Positions 12,932 to 20,580 of a stretch of 26,876 bases of DNA are shown piece by piece. The position numbers and the translations under genes were made by a program. The notes beneath the pieces were generated by a model. That model made no database searches, was not told the DNA's origin, and saw only the letters and a program-made list of their open reading frames with translations. The number at the start of each line of letters is the position of its first letter. The first letter of the stretch is position 1. Source of the DNA: CAZHAC01 sp964383855 (GTDB lineage: Bacteria; Chloroflexota; Dormibacteria; Dormibacterales; Dormibacteraceae); the NCBI GenBank assembly GCA_964383855.1, contig CAYLIP010000037.1:1-26876 (forward strand), read 5' to 3'.

Positions 12932-15286
12932 ATGAGGATCCTGCGAGCTGTGGCGGCCCTGATCGCGCTGGGCGGCAGCCTGCTCGGAGCGGCGCCCGCG
13001 ATGGCCGCCGACAGCGCGGTCGGACTCACGCTGACCCAGCGCTGGAACGGTGGCCAGCAGGGTGCCTGGACGCCCTACGTCGCGACCGTGCGGAACGACG
13101 GGGCAACCGACTTCACCGGGGACATCACCCTCCACCCCGTCGAGAACACGCGCGGCCCCTCGGTGCAGTCGTGGCCCGACTATCACGCCCGGCTCACGGT
13201 TCCGCGGGGATCCGAGCGCTCCATCACCTTCTACGTCGTCGAGCCGCCCAGCGGGTACCAGGCCTCTCTCAGCGATGGGTCGGGCCACGCCGTCGGCGGC
13301 ACCGTGACCGTGAGCCCGTGGGTGGACGGCGCCTACACGGTCGCGGTTCTCAGCGACCAGCCGCAGGCGGGCGGCCGGATCGAGGCTTTGAAGCCCCTGA
13401 GTGCCGGCGGGTTTCAGTCCAGCGCCGGCCTGCGCGCCTCGCGCTTCAGCTCGGCCCAGGACTTCCCGGCCAACGCCGTCTTCCTCAGCGGCCTGGGGGC
13501 GGTGGTGGTCGACGACTTCGATGTCTCGACCCTGAGCGACGCCCAGGTCCGCGCCCTGCGCGACTTCGTCGGGCTGGGTGGAAGCCTGGTCGCCGCCGGC
13601 GGCTCATCGTGGCGGCGGACGCTGCTGCCGCTGGCTCAGAAGGGCTTCCCCGGCCTGCACCCGGCGCGCAGCGGAGAGGCCGGGCTCCAGCCGCTGGCCG
13701 ACCTGGCGGGCAGGACCACCACGCTGGCGGCGCCCGTGGCGGTCGGCGAGCTGGTGGCCGGGCGGGCGCTGCTGGGCGCCGCCAGCGCGCCGCCGCTGGC
13801 CGTCGAGGCGGCCTATGGCGCGGGCCGCATCGTCGACCTCGCCTTCGACCCGCTGGCCGAGCCGGTCTCGACCGATGGCTCCGGGCTGGACCAGCTGGCC
13901 TGGTCCCTGGCCCTCGACAGGGCACTCCTCGACCGCGCACCCGAGCCCGGGCGCGGCAATGCCACGACCCTGACGCCCGCGCCCAACCCGGTCTCGATCT
14001 CCGGAGGCGGGGTTGCATCAGCCGAGGAGGTCGTGAACATCCTCCAGAACACCCCCGCCGCGACGCTGCCGCCGATCGGCCTGCTGGGCGCCCTGCTCGT
14101 CATCTATGTGGCGCTGGCCGGCCCTCTCAACTACGTGGTGCTCCGGGGCTTTCGCCGCCGGGAGCTGATGTGGGTGAGCGTGCCGCTGGTGGCGCTGCTC
14201 TTCACCAGCGCCGCCTACGTCACGGGGGCGGCCGTCCACGGCTCCAACTACTTCGACAACGAGCTCCAGGTGCTCCACCTGGGCCCCGACGGCGTGGCCG
14301 AGGTCCACGCCTACCATGGCCTCTATCCGCCGCACCGCGGCAACTTCACGGTCGAGGTCCCGGCCAACACGCTGGCGTCCACGGCCCTGGGCAACCCGAC
14401 CAATCCGACGTCGTCCGAGACCGCCGTGGTCAGCGTGGGCCCGCGCACCCGCGTCGAGCTGAAGGACACGGCCTACGCCTCCTACCGCAGCCTGCAGACG
14501 CTCGCCATCGCGCGCTCGCCGCTCCAGCCCGCGATCGCGCTCGAGTCGCACCTGCGCGTCAGCCATGACCGGGTCGTGGGCACGGTGCGCAACACCGGCG
14601 ACCGGCCGGTCGAGCGTCTGGCTTTGGTCAGCGGCACGGGCCAGCAGGCGCAGCTGGCGGTCGAGGTGGCGCCGCGGGCCACCCTCACCGTCGACGCGCC
14701 ACTCTCACCAGCAGGCCAGGGCACGCCCTCCCCGGCCGCCGGCCAGATCGACCGGAGAGGCGACTACAAGCGCCAGCTGGCACTCCGGGTCGCCACCGCC
14801 AGGGCGGTCACGGGGCGCGCAGGCGACTGGTCACTGATCGGGCTCACCGACCCCGCCGGCTCACTCGCGGTCGAAGGGGCGCGTCCGGCGCACAGCGGCC
14901 TTGCGGCACTGGTCGCCCCGGCCGGCATGGAATCCGTCGATTCCCTGGGGCTCGCGCCTCGAGCCGAGCTCGTGCTGGGCGGCAGCGGAGTGCCCTACCA
15001 CTTCGATGTCTTCGACCTCACGGTGCCCAAGGGCTACACGGGACCGGTGAGGCTCGGCTATGACGTTTCCGTGGCCGGCACCGGTGTCGCGCAGCCGGTG
15101 CGGTCGGTCGAGGTCTACGACTGGGAGTCAGGCGCCTGGAGGACGGTGCCGGCCAGCTCGGCCAGTCCCAGCCTGCGCTCGCTGACCGCCACGCTCAGCC
15201 CGAGCGAGGCGGAGGGCGCGGTCCGCGTGCGAGTGAGCGAGCAGGCGACCCTCGGGACGTCCAACATGAGGCTGGTGGGGAGCTGA
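12932..15286 (+). CDS. Exported membrane protein with GATase-like region, exporter/VWA operon
   Basis: This is a 784-residue protein heading the long operon. MRILRAVAALIALGGSLLGA is a signal peptide ending near AMAADS. Residues about 30-130 look like beta-sandwich repeats (YVATVRNDGATDFTGDITLH; LTVPRGSERSITFYVVEP). Residues about 150-300 resemble a catalytically inactive class I glutamine-amidotransferase fold (AVVVDDFDVSTLSDAQVRAL, LRDFVGLGGSLVAAGG). Two membrane helices at about 378-402 and 409-433 flank the basic loop RGFRRRE, which should be cytoplasmic. A second outside domain of about 350 residues follows. The layout recalls auxiliary proteins of gliding-type ABC systems (GldG-like), but I cannot name the family. 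It lies 7 bases upstream of an ABC ATPase gene, so a role as periplasmic or cell-surface partner of that transporter is the likely inference. Confidence 0.75.
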   Translation: MRILRAVAALIALGGSLLGAAPAMAADSAVGLTLTQRWNGGQQGAWTPYVATVRNDGATDFTGDITLHPVENTRGPSVQSWPDYHARLTVPRGSERSITFYVVEPPSGYQASLSDGSGHAVGGTVTVSPWVDGAYTVAVLSDQPQAGGRIEALKPLSAGGFQSSAGLRASRFSSAQDFPANAVFLSGLGAVVVDDFDVSTLSDAQVRALRDFVGLGGSLVAAGGSSWRRTLLPLAQKGFPGLHPARSGEAGLQPLADLAGRTTTLAAPVAVGELVAGRALLGAASAPPLAVEAAYGAGRIVDLAFDPLAEPVSTDGSGLDQLAWSLALDRALLDRAPEPGRGNATTLTPAPNPVSISGGGVASAEEVVNILQNTPAATLPPIGLLGALLVIYVALAGPLNYVVLRGFRRRELMWVSVPLVALLFTSAAYVTGAAVHGSNYFDNELQVLHLGPDGVAEVHAYHGLYPPHRGNFTVEVPANTLASTALGNPTNPTSSETAVVSVGPRTRVELKDTAYASYRSLQTLAIARSPLQPAIALESHLRVSHDRVVGTVRNTGDRPVERLALVSGTGQQAQLAVEVAPRATLTVDAPLSPAGQGTPSPAAGQIDRRGDYKRQLALRVATARAVTGRAGDWSLIGLTDPAGSLAVEGARPAHSGLAALVAPAGMESVDSLGLAPRAELVLGGSGVPYHFDVFDLTVPKGYTGPVRLGYDVSVAGTGVAQPVRSVEVYDWESGAWRTVPASSASPSLRSLTATLSPSEAEGAVRVRVSEQATLGTSNMRLVGS

Positions 15287-15293
15287 TGGAGGC

Positions 15294-16256
15294 TTGATCT
15301 CGGTCGACCAGCTGCGGAAGCGGTACGGGCGCTACCCGGCCCTCGACGGCGTCTCGTTCGAGGTGCCCAGGGGCGAGATCTTCGGGTTTGTCGGGCCCAA
15401 CGGCGCCGGCAAGACGACCACCATCAGGATCCTGGCGACGCTCGTCCCGGCCGACGCCGGCGGGGCCGCCATCGGCGGGATCCCGGTTGGCAGCGACCCC
15501 GAGGCCGTCCGCGAGCTGGTCGGCTACATGCCGGACTTCTTCGGCGTTTACGACCGGTTGACGGCGGCCGAGTACCTGGAGTTCTACGCCGCCTGCCACG
15601 GGGTCCCGCGGGGGCGCCGGCGGCGGGTCGCCATGGAGCTGCTCGAGCTGGTCGACCTCGGGGATCGCCGGGATGCCCAGGTCGACACGCTCTCTCGGGG
15701 CATGAAGCAGCGGCTGTGCCTGGCCCGCGCCCTGGTGCACGATCCGCGGGTCCTTCTCCTCGACGAGCCGGCGTCCGGCCTCGACCCACGGGCCCGCGTC
15801 GAGATGCGGGAGCTGGTCCGGGAGCTCCGGCGAATGGGCAAGACGATCCTGGTCTCGAGCCACATCCTCCCCGAGCTGGAGGAGCTCTGCACGTGGGTCG
15901 GATTCATCGACCGGGGCCGCATGGTGGCGGTCGGCCCGATGGAGCAGGTGCGGGACCGCGTGCTCACAGGCCGCCGACTCAGAATCGACTTTGTGGCTCC
16001 CGATGAGCCGACCATGCGCAAGGCCGAGGAGGTCCTCGAGGGCCGGCCGGGTGTGATCGCCGTCGATCTTTTGGGCGACCACATCGAGATCACCGTCGAG
16101 GAGAATTTCCAGGACCAGGAGCTGCTCGCCCTGCTGGTGCGCCGCCGCCTGCCCGTCCGCTCCTTCGCGCCGGTGGCCGGTGATCTCTCGGAGGCGTTCA
16201 TGCGACTGACCGGGCCCACCGGCGGCGAGCCGGTCGTTCCTGGGGCCGAGCCGTGA
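15294..16256 (+). CDS. ABC transporter ATP-binding protein (GldA-like)
   Basis: This is a 320-residue ATPase of the ABC-2 exporter class. Walker A is GPNGAGKTTT (34-43), the signature is the variant LSRGMKQRLCLARAL, Walker B is VLLLDEPASGLDP, and the switch His is in LVSSHILPELEEL. A C-terminal domain of about 100 residues follows, as in GldA/CcmA-type ATPases. The apparent start is TTG at 15294, giving MISVDQLRKRYG, a normal N terminus for the family. However, the GGAGG at 15288-15292 lies only one base before it, so true initiation may be slightly different. The stop overlaps the permease start by 4 bases (GTGA). It probably works with that permease and with the large exported protein upstream. 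Confidence 0.92.
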   Translation: MISVDQLRKRYGRYPALDGVSFEVPRGEIFGFVGPNGAGKTTTIRILATLVPADAGGAAIGGIPVGSDPEAVRELVGYMPDFFGVYDRLTAAEYLEFYAACHGVPRGRRRRVAMELLELVDLGDRRDAQVDTLSRGMKQRLCLARALVHDPRVLLLDEPASGLDPRARVEMRELVRELRRMGKTILVSSHILPELEELCTWVGFIDRGRMVAVGPMEQVRDRVLTGRRLRIDFVAPDEPTMRKAEEVLEGRPGVIAVDLLGDHIEITVEENFQDQELLALLVRRRLPVRSFAPVAGDLSEAFMRLTGPTGGEPVVPGAEP

Positions 16257-17191
16257 CGCCCAGGCGCTTCCTGGTCCTGCTCAGCGGCTACGACAACCCG
16301 CTGATCATCAAGGACGGTGTCTCTCGAATGCGCTCCTGGCGGGCGCCGCTGGCGATCACCCTCTACCTGGGCCTCCTCGGGACCTTCGGCTACGCCGTAT
16401 TCACGCTCCAGGTGCTGACCCAGCAGTACGCCCAGACCACGGCGGCCGGGATCGGCCAGGCCGTCTTCATCTCGGTCGCCTTCTTCCAGCTCGCCCTGAT
16501 CAGCCTTTTCGCGCCCGCCCTGGCCGCCGGGGCCATCTCGGGCGAGCGGGAGCGGCAGACCTTCGACGTGCTGCTGGTCAGCCGGGTCACCGCCTTCGGG
16601 ATCGTGTGGGGGAAGCTGATCGCGTCCCTCGCCTACCTGCTCCTGATCATCTTCACGGCGCTGCCGATCTTCGCCGCCGTCTTCCTCTTCGGCGGGATCG
16701 ATTTCGAGCAGTTCCTGCTCACGCACGTGGTCACCATCGCGACCGCGCTCGAGATCGGGGCGGTTTCGATCTTCTTCAGCGCTCTCTTCCGTCGCTCGCT
16801 GCCCTCGACGGTCACCTCGTACGCGGCCGCCTTCGCGCTGGTCGTGGGCACGGCCGTGGCCGGGCTGCTGATGACGTACATCTACGCCTTCCGGTACAGC
16901 CAGGTCGGGCCGAACACGGAGGCCCACCCGCTCCTCTTCGGCAATCCCGTCTTTGCCCTGATCATCGTGCTGACCGACCCCAATGGCGCGCCGGTGGCGC
17001 TGGGCCGGCTGCTCCAGCTGCTCTTCCTGACCGGCGGGCCGGCCGCGCGCTGGGGCCCCATGCTCGAACCCTGGCAGATCTGCGTCTTCTTCGAGCTGGT
17101 GCTGACCGCGATCGCGGTCGGTGGCTCGGTCTGGCTGGTGCGCGGTCGCCGCGCGCGTCCCCCGCGGCGCGCGCAGGAGAGCGGAACGTGA
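16253..17191 (+). CDS. ABC-2 family transporter permease
   Basis: This is a 312-residue integral membrane protein with about six helices. A basic start (TPRRFLVLLSGYDNPLIIKD) precedes a first helix near residues 32-52. The hallmark AGAISGERERQTFDVLLVSR with the following helix GKLIASLAYLLLIIFTALPIF is the standard coupling region of ABC-2 and GldF-like permeases. The last helix is followed by an Arg-rich cytoplasmic tail. The GTG start overlaps the stop of the ATPase gene by 4 bases, and the next GTG again overlaps this stop by 4. The partner assignment is therefore strong, while the substrate is unknown. Confidence 0.9.
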   Translation: MTPRRFLVLLSGYDNPLIIKDGVSRMRSWRAPLAITLYLGLLGTFGYAVFTLQVLTQQYAQTTAAGIGQAVFISVAFFQLALISLFAPALAAGAISGERERQTFDVLLVSRVTAFGIVWGKLIASLAYLLLIIFTALPIFAAVFLFGGIDFEQFLLTHVVTIATALEIGAVSIFFSALFRRSLPSTVTSYAAAFALVVGTAVAGLLMTYIYAFRYSQVGPNTEAHPLLFGNPVFALIIVLTDPNGAPVALGRLLQLLFLTGGPAARWGPMLEPWQICVFFELVLTAIAVGGSVWLVRGRRARPPRRAQESGT

Positions 17192-18720
17192 ACGACGTGA
17201 TGGACTTCCTCCGGCGGGCGCGCCTGCGGATCGCGGGAGGCCGCGCCGCCGCCTGGGCCGTCCGCGGCGCCGCCGCCGGCGCGATCGCGGCAGCGCTCGC
17301 GGAGGCCGCGTTTCGGTGGCGGCCGGTGGACCCCGCGTGGCCGGTGATCGCCGGCTGCGCGATCGCCGGCTTCCTGGTCGGGCTGGTGGGATGGCTGCGG
17401 GCCTGGCCCTCGTGGGCCGAGGTGGCGCGCATCGCCGACCTTCAGCTGGACGGCAGGGAGCGGCTCACGACCGCGCTTGAGCTGGTCTCGGTCGAGGGCT
17501 ACCTGCCGGCGCGCCAGCGGCTCGACGCCCAGGAGTTCGCCTCCCGTTCGGATCCCGGCCGGCTGACCGGGCCGGCTCTGCCCCTCAGGCTGCTCGCCGT
17601 GGCCGCGGCTGCTTTCGCGGTTGCGGTGGTGCTGGCGGCGACGCCCAACCCGGCCCTCGACCGGCTTCGAGTGCACGAGGCCGGCCAGGCGGCGCAGGCG
17701 CGGGCCGCGGACGCCATCGACGCGATCGCCGCCCGAGAGGCGCAGAGCGCGCGCGCCGGCGAGGATCCCCAGCAGCGGCAGGCCCTGGTCAAGGACCTGA
17801 AGAAGGCGGCCGGCCAGGTCCGCAAGGCGCCCGACCCCTCGTCGGCGGTGGCCGCCCTGAGCCAGGCCCAGAACGACATTCGGGCCCTCTCCGACCCGGC
17901 GCTGGGGCAGAAGCAGCAGGGATCGGCCCAGGCCGGCGCCGCCCTCGCCCAGAGCCAGCAACCGGCGGCCCAGAAGGCGGGCCAGGCGATGGCCGCGCAG
18001 GACAACCGGGCGGCGGCGGCCGCGCTCCAGCAGCTGGGCAAGGAGCTGGCCTCGATGAGCGGGGAGCAGCAGCAGGCGGTGGCCAACCAGCTGGAGCAGG
18101 CGGCCTCGGCGGCCCAGGCGGGCAACCCGCAGCTGGCTCAGCAGCTGCAGTCGGCCGCCGGCGCGCTCAGGCAGGGCAACCCGGCCTCGGCGCAAGCGGC
18201 GCTGGAGCAGGCCGCGGCGACCGAGAGCCAGCTGGCCGGAGGCCAGGAATTCGCGGGCGACGCCGCCCAGGCGGTCAATGCGCTGCAGCAGCAGAAGGGA
18301 CCTCTCGACGACCAGGCCGAAGCGCAGCAGGGCCAGGGCCAGGCTCAGGGTCAACGGCAGGGCCAGGGCCAGGGGCAGGGGCAGGGGCAGGGACAGGGGC
18401 AGGGACAGGGCCAGGGGCAGGGACAAGGTCAGGGCCAGGGTCAGGGCCAGGGGCAGAGCCAGGGCCAGGGCGGCGGGCAGGGCGGCGCCGGCGGCCAGGC
18501 GGCCAGGAGCAATGACAAGGTCTACGTGCAGGGCCAGTCTGACACCGCCGCCAACGGCCAGAACCAGGGCAGCGGGGCGGGCACGGACGCCCAGCTGGTG
18601 CCCTATCAGAGCGTGCTCGCCGACTACCAGCAGCAGGCGATGAACCAGGTCGACCGCGAGGTGATCTCGGAGCAGGAGCGCGATCTCGTCCAGCAGTACT
18701 TCAGCGACCTGGGCCGGTGA
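17188..18720 (+). CDS. Gln/Ala-rich membrane protein with (Gly-Gln)n tract
   Basis: This is a 510-residue protein of unknown function. Three hydrophobic helices lie at about 18-38, 48-68 and 130-152. Residues about 165-375 are Ala/Gln-rich and helical, probably a long coiled coil on the outside (repeated QLEQAASAAQ, QQLGKELASMSGEQQ). Residues about 381-431 are a near-perfect Gly-Gln repeat. The C terminus (VPYQSVLADYQQQAMNQVDR then ERDLVQQYFSDLGR) resembles the conserved tail often seen on membrane proteins encoded beside MoxR/DUF58 genes. I chose GTG 17188 because it overlaps the permease stop and begins a normal membrane-protein N terminus. The frame is open upstream to 16606, but that only shadows the permease. 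Confidence 0.75.
   Translation: MNDVMDFLRRARLRIAGGRAAAWAVRGAAAGAIAAALAEAAFRWRPVDPAWPVIAGCAIAGFLVGLVGWLRAWPSWAEVARIADLQLDGRERLTTALELVSVEGYLPARQRLDAQEFASRSDPGRLTGPALPLRLLAVAAAAFAVAVVLAATPNPALDRLRVHEAGQAAQARAADAIDAIAAREAQSARAGEDPQQRQALVKDLKKAAGQVRKAPDPSSAVAALSQAQNDIRALSDPALGQKQQGSAQAGAALAQSQQPAAQKAGQAMAAQDNRAAAAALQQLGKELASMSGEQQQAVANQLEQAASAAQAGNPQLAQQLQSAAGALRQGNPASAQAALEQAAATESQLAGGQEFAGDAAQAVNALQQQKGPLDDQAEAQQGQGQAQGQRQGQGQGQGQGQGQGQGQGQGQGQGQGQGQGQGQSQGQGGGQGGAGGQAARSNDKVYVQGQSDTAANGQNQGSGAGTDAQLVPYQSVLADYQQQAMNQVDREVISEQERDLVQQYFSDLGR
18328..18480 (+). repeat. Coding hexanucleotide repeat (CAGGGN)n
   Basis: About 150 bases consist of CAG GGN units in frame, with a few variants (CAACGG, CAAGGT, CAGAGC). 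They encode Gly-Gln dipeptides in the membrane protein. The short unit and the mixed third positions suggest slippage-driven expansion followed by drift. It is not a CRISPR array: the unit is six bases and there are no spacers. Confidence 0.9.
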
Positions 18721-19724
18721 AGGCCGTCTCCCACCGCCCCGAGGAGATGAAGCCCGAGCGCTTCATGGAGCTCTCGGCCTCGATCGAGGGCGAGCTGGCC
18801 AAGGTGATCGTCGGCCAGGCCGCGGTCGTCCGCCAGGTGCTGATCGCAATGATCGCGGGGGGCCACGTCCTGCTCGAGGGAGTTCCCGGCCTGGGCAAGA
18901 CGGTCCTGGTGCGCACGCTCGGCGAGGTGCTCGACCTCGAGTTCGCCCGCGTGCAGTTCACTCCCGACCTGATGCCGGCCGACGTCACCGGGACCCACAT
19001 CGTCAGCGAAGACGAGTCCGGCCGCCGGCGCTTTGAGTTCCAGCCCGGTCCCATCTTCACCAACCTCCTGCTCGCCGACGAGATCAACCGCGCCACTCCC
19101 AAGACGCAGAGCGCGCTGCTGGAGGCGATGCAGGAGCGGCAGGTGACGGTGGGCGATCGGACCCGGCCGCTACCCGAGCCGTTCTTCGTCCTGGCCACCC
19201 AGAACCCGCTCGAGCTGGAGGGCACGTACCCGCTGCCCGAGGCGCAGCTCGACCGCTTCTTCTTCAAGATCCTGGTTCCCTTTCCGAGCGCCGCCGACCT
19301 GGCCGAGATAGCGCGTCGCACGACCGGCTCCGACCAGCCCGGGCTGACGCCGGTCGCGTCCGCCGACGACCTGGCGGCGATGGCGCACCTGGCCCGAGGG
19401 GTGCCGGTGGCGACGCCGGTCATGGAGCGGGCGGTCGAGATGGTGCTGGCCACCCATCCCGACAACGAGCGGGCACCCGAGCCGGTGCGCCGCTACGTTC
19501 GCTGGGGTGCCAGTCCGCGCGGGCTGCAGACGATCGTCCTCGGCGCCCGCATCCGGGCGCTGCTGGACGGGCGCTTCAACGTGGCCCATGACGACCTGGC
19601 GGCGGTCGCCACGGCCGCTCTCCGGCACCGCGTCTTCCTCAACTTCGAGGCCGACGCGGCCGGGATCGCGGCCGACGACGTGGTCGGAGAGGTCGTGCGC
19701 CAAGCGAGTGCTGAACGCCGCTGA
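18717..19724 (+). CDS. MoxR-family AAA+ ATPase
   Basis: This is a 335-residue MoxR AAA+ ATPase. Members act as chaperones that assemble or activate VWA-domain partners. Walker A is GVPGLGKT (55-62). Walker B is LLLADEINR (117-125), followed by the MoxR-typical RATPKTQSALLEAMQE. Sensor 1 is FVLATQNPLELEGTYPLPEAQLDRF. The C-terminal lid contains RRYVRWGASPRGLQ. All nucleotide-binding motifs are intact. The GTG start overlaps the previous stop by 4 bases. A DUF58 gene and two VWA genes follow at once, the standard MoxR-DUF58-VWA arrangement, so its clients are very likely those proteins. Confidence 0.96.
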   Translation: MKAVSHRPEEMKPERFMELSASIEGELAKVIVGQAAVVRQVLIAMIAGGHVLLEGVPGLGKTVLVRTLGEVLDLEFARVQFTPDLMPADVTGTHIVSEDESGRRRFEFQPGPIFTNLLLADEINRATPKTQSALLEAMQERQVTVGDRTRPLPEPFFVLATQNPLELEGTYPLPEAQLDRFFFKILVPFPSAADLAEIARRTTGSDQPGLTPVASADDLAAMAHLARGVPVATPVMERAVEMVLATHPDNERAPEPVRRYVRWGASPRGLQTIVLGARIRALLDGRFNVAHDDLAAVATAALRHRVFLNFEADAAGIAADDVVGEVVRQASAERR

Positions 19725-20580
19725 GCTGACGCTGCTGTCGCGGCTCGACCTGGCCTACCGGCGGCCGAGGTCAGGTCTGTACGCGGGCGAGCGGCGCTCG
19801 CCGCGGTCGGCCCGCTCGCCCGAGTTCTCGGACTTCCGCGCCTACGTTCCCGGCGACGACTTTCGGCAGATCGACTGGCGCGCCTACGCGCGCCTGGACC
19901 GCCTGATGCTGCGGCTCTACGTCGCCGAGGAGGAGGCCTGCCTGAACGTCGTCCTCGACGCCTCGGGCTCGATGGCGGCCGGATCGCCGGCCAAGTGGCC
20001 GGCCGCGCGGAGGCTGGCGGCGGCCGTCGTCTTCCTCGGCCTGGCCGCCATGGACCGGGTCACGGTGGGCGCTCTCGACGGCCGTTCGCTGCCTGCGCTC
20101 CGCGGGACCGACGGCGTCTCGCGAACCTGGGCTTTCCTGGGCGCCCTCGACCCTGGTGGCCCCTCGGAGCCGGGTGATCTCGGCCGCCTGCGCTGGCTGC
20201 GGCCCGGGATGACGGTGGTCATCTCCGACTTCCTGCAGGGCAGCGCCGAGACCGGTCCTCCCGATTGGGCGCCGCACCTGGCCGGCCTGAGGGCCCGCCG
20301 CCAGGAGGCGGTCCTCTGGCAGGTGCTGGCGCCCGACGAGGAGCGGCCCACGATCAGCGGCGACCTGAAGCTGGTCGACCCGGAGACCGAGGCCAGCCGC
20401 GAGCTGACGATCACGCCGCAGGTGCTGGCGCAGTACGAGCACGCCCTTCAGGGGCTGCGCGAGAGCCTCCGCCGCTCGGCCGAATCGGCCGGCGGCCGGT
20501 TCCTGCACACGGCTTCTGACGCTCCTCTCGAGGAGGCGATGCTGGCCGGCCTGCGCGCTGGCGTGGTGAGGCGGGGATGA
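19708..20580 (+). CDS. DUF58 domain protein (VWA-like)
   Basis: This is a 290-residue DUF58 protein, the usual partner of MoxR. The DUF58 signature FRAYVPGDDFRQIDWRAYAR lies at 43-62 and is followed by RLMLRLYVAEEE. A VWA-type fold then carries the metal motif DASGS (84-88, LDASGSM). A later strand, MTVVISDFL, supplies the downstream Asp. No membrane helix is evident, so it is probably cytosolic, as for most short DUF58 proteins. I chose GTG 19708, which overlaps the MoxR gene by 17 bases; the frame is open further upstream, but that part only shadows MoxR. The stop overlaps the next ATG by 4 bases. Confidence 0.93.
   Translation: MLNAAELTLLSRLDLAYRRPRSGLYAGERRSPRSARSPEFSDFRAYVPGDDFRQIDWRAYARLDRLMLRLYVAEEEACLNVVLDASGSMAAGSPAKWPAARRLAAAVVFLGLAAMDRVTVGALDGRSLPALRGTDGVSRTWAFLGALDPGGPSEPGDLGRLRWLRPGMTVVISDFLQGSAETGPPDWAPHLAGLRARRQEAVLWQVLAPDEERPTISGDLKLVDPETEASRELTITPQVLAQYEHALQGLRESLRRSAESAGGRFLHTASDAPLEEAMLAGLRAGVVRRG

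Noticed and set aside
16606..17187. Upstream extension of the Gln-rich protein frame
   Set aside because: The extension is Arg/Pro/Gly-rich shadow sequence of the permease gene; the GTG at 17188 overlaps the permease stop like the neighbouring genes do.
18328..18480. CAG triplets spaced by three bases as a TRAP binding site
   Set aside because: TRAP prefers GAG and UAG triplets, and CAG is the weakest choice. The pattern is fully explained by an in-frame Gly-Gln coding repeat.
18328..18480. CRISPR-like repeat array
   Set aside because: The unit is six bases, without spacers, and lies inside a coding sequence.
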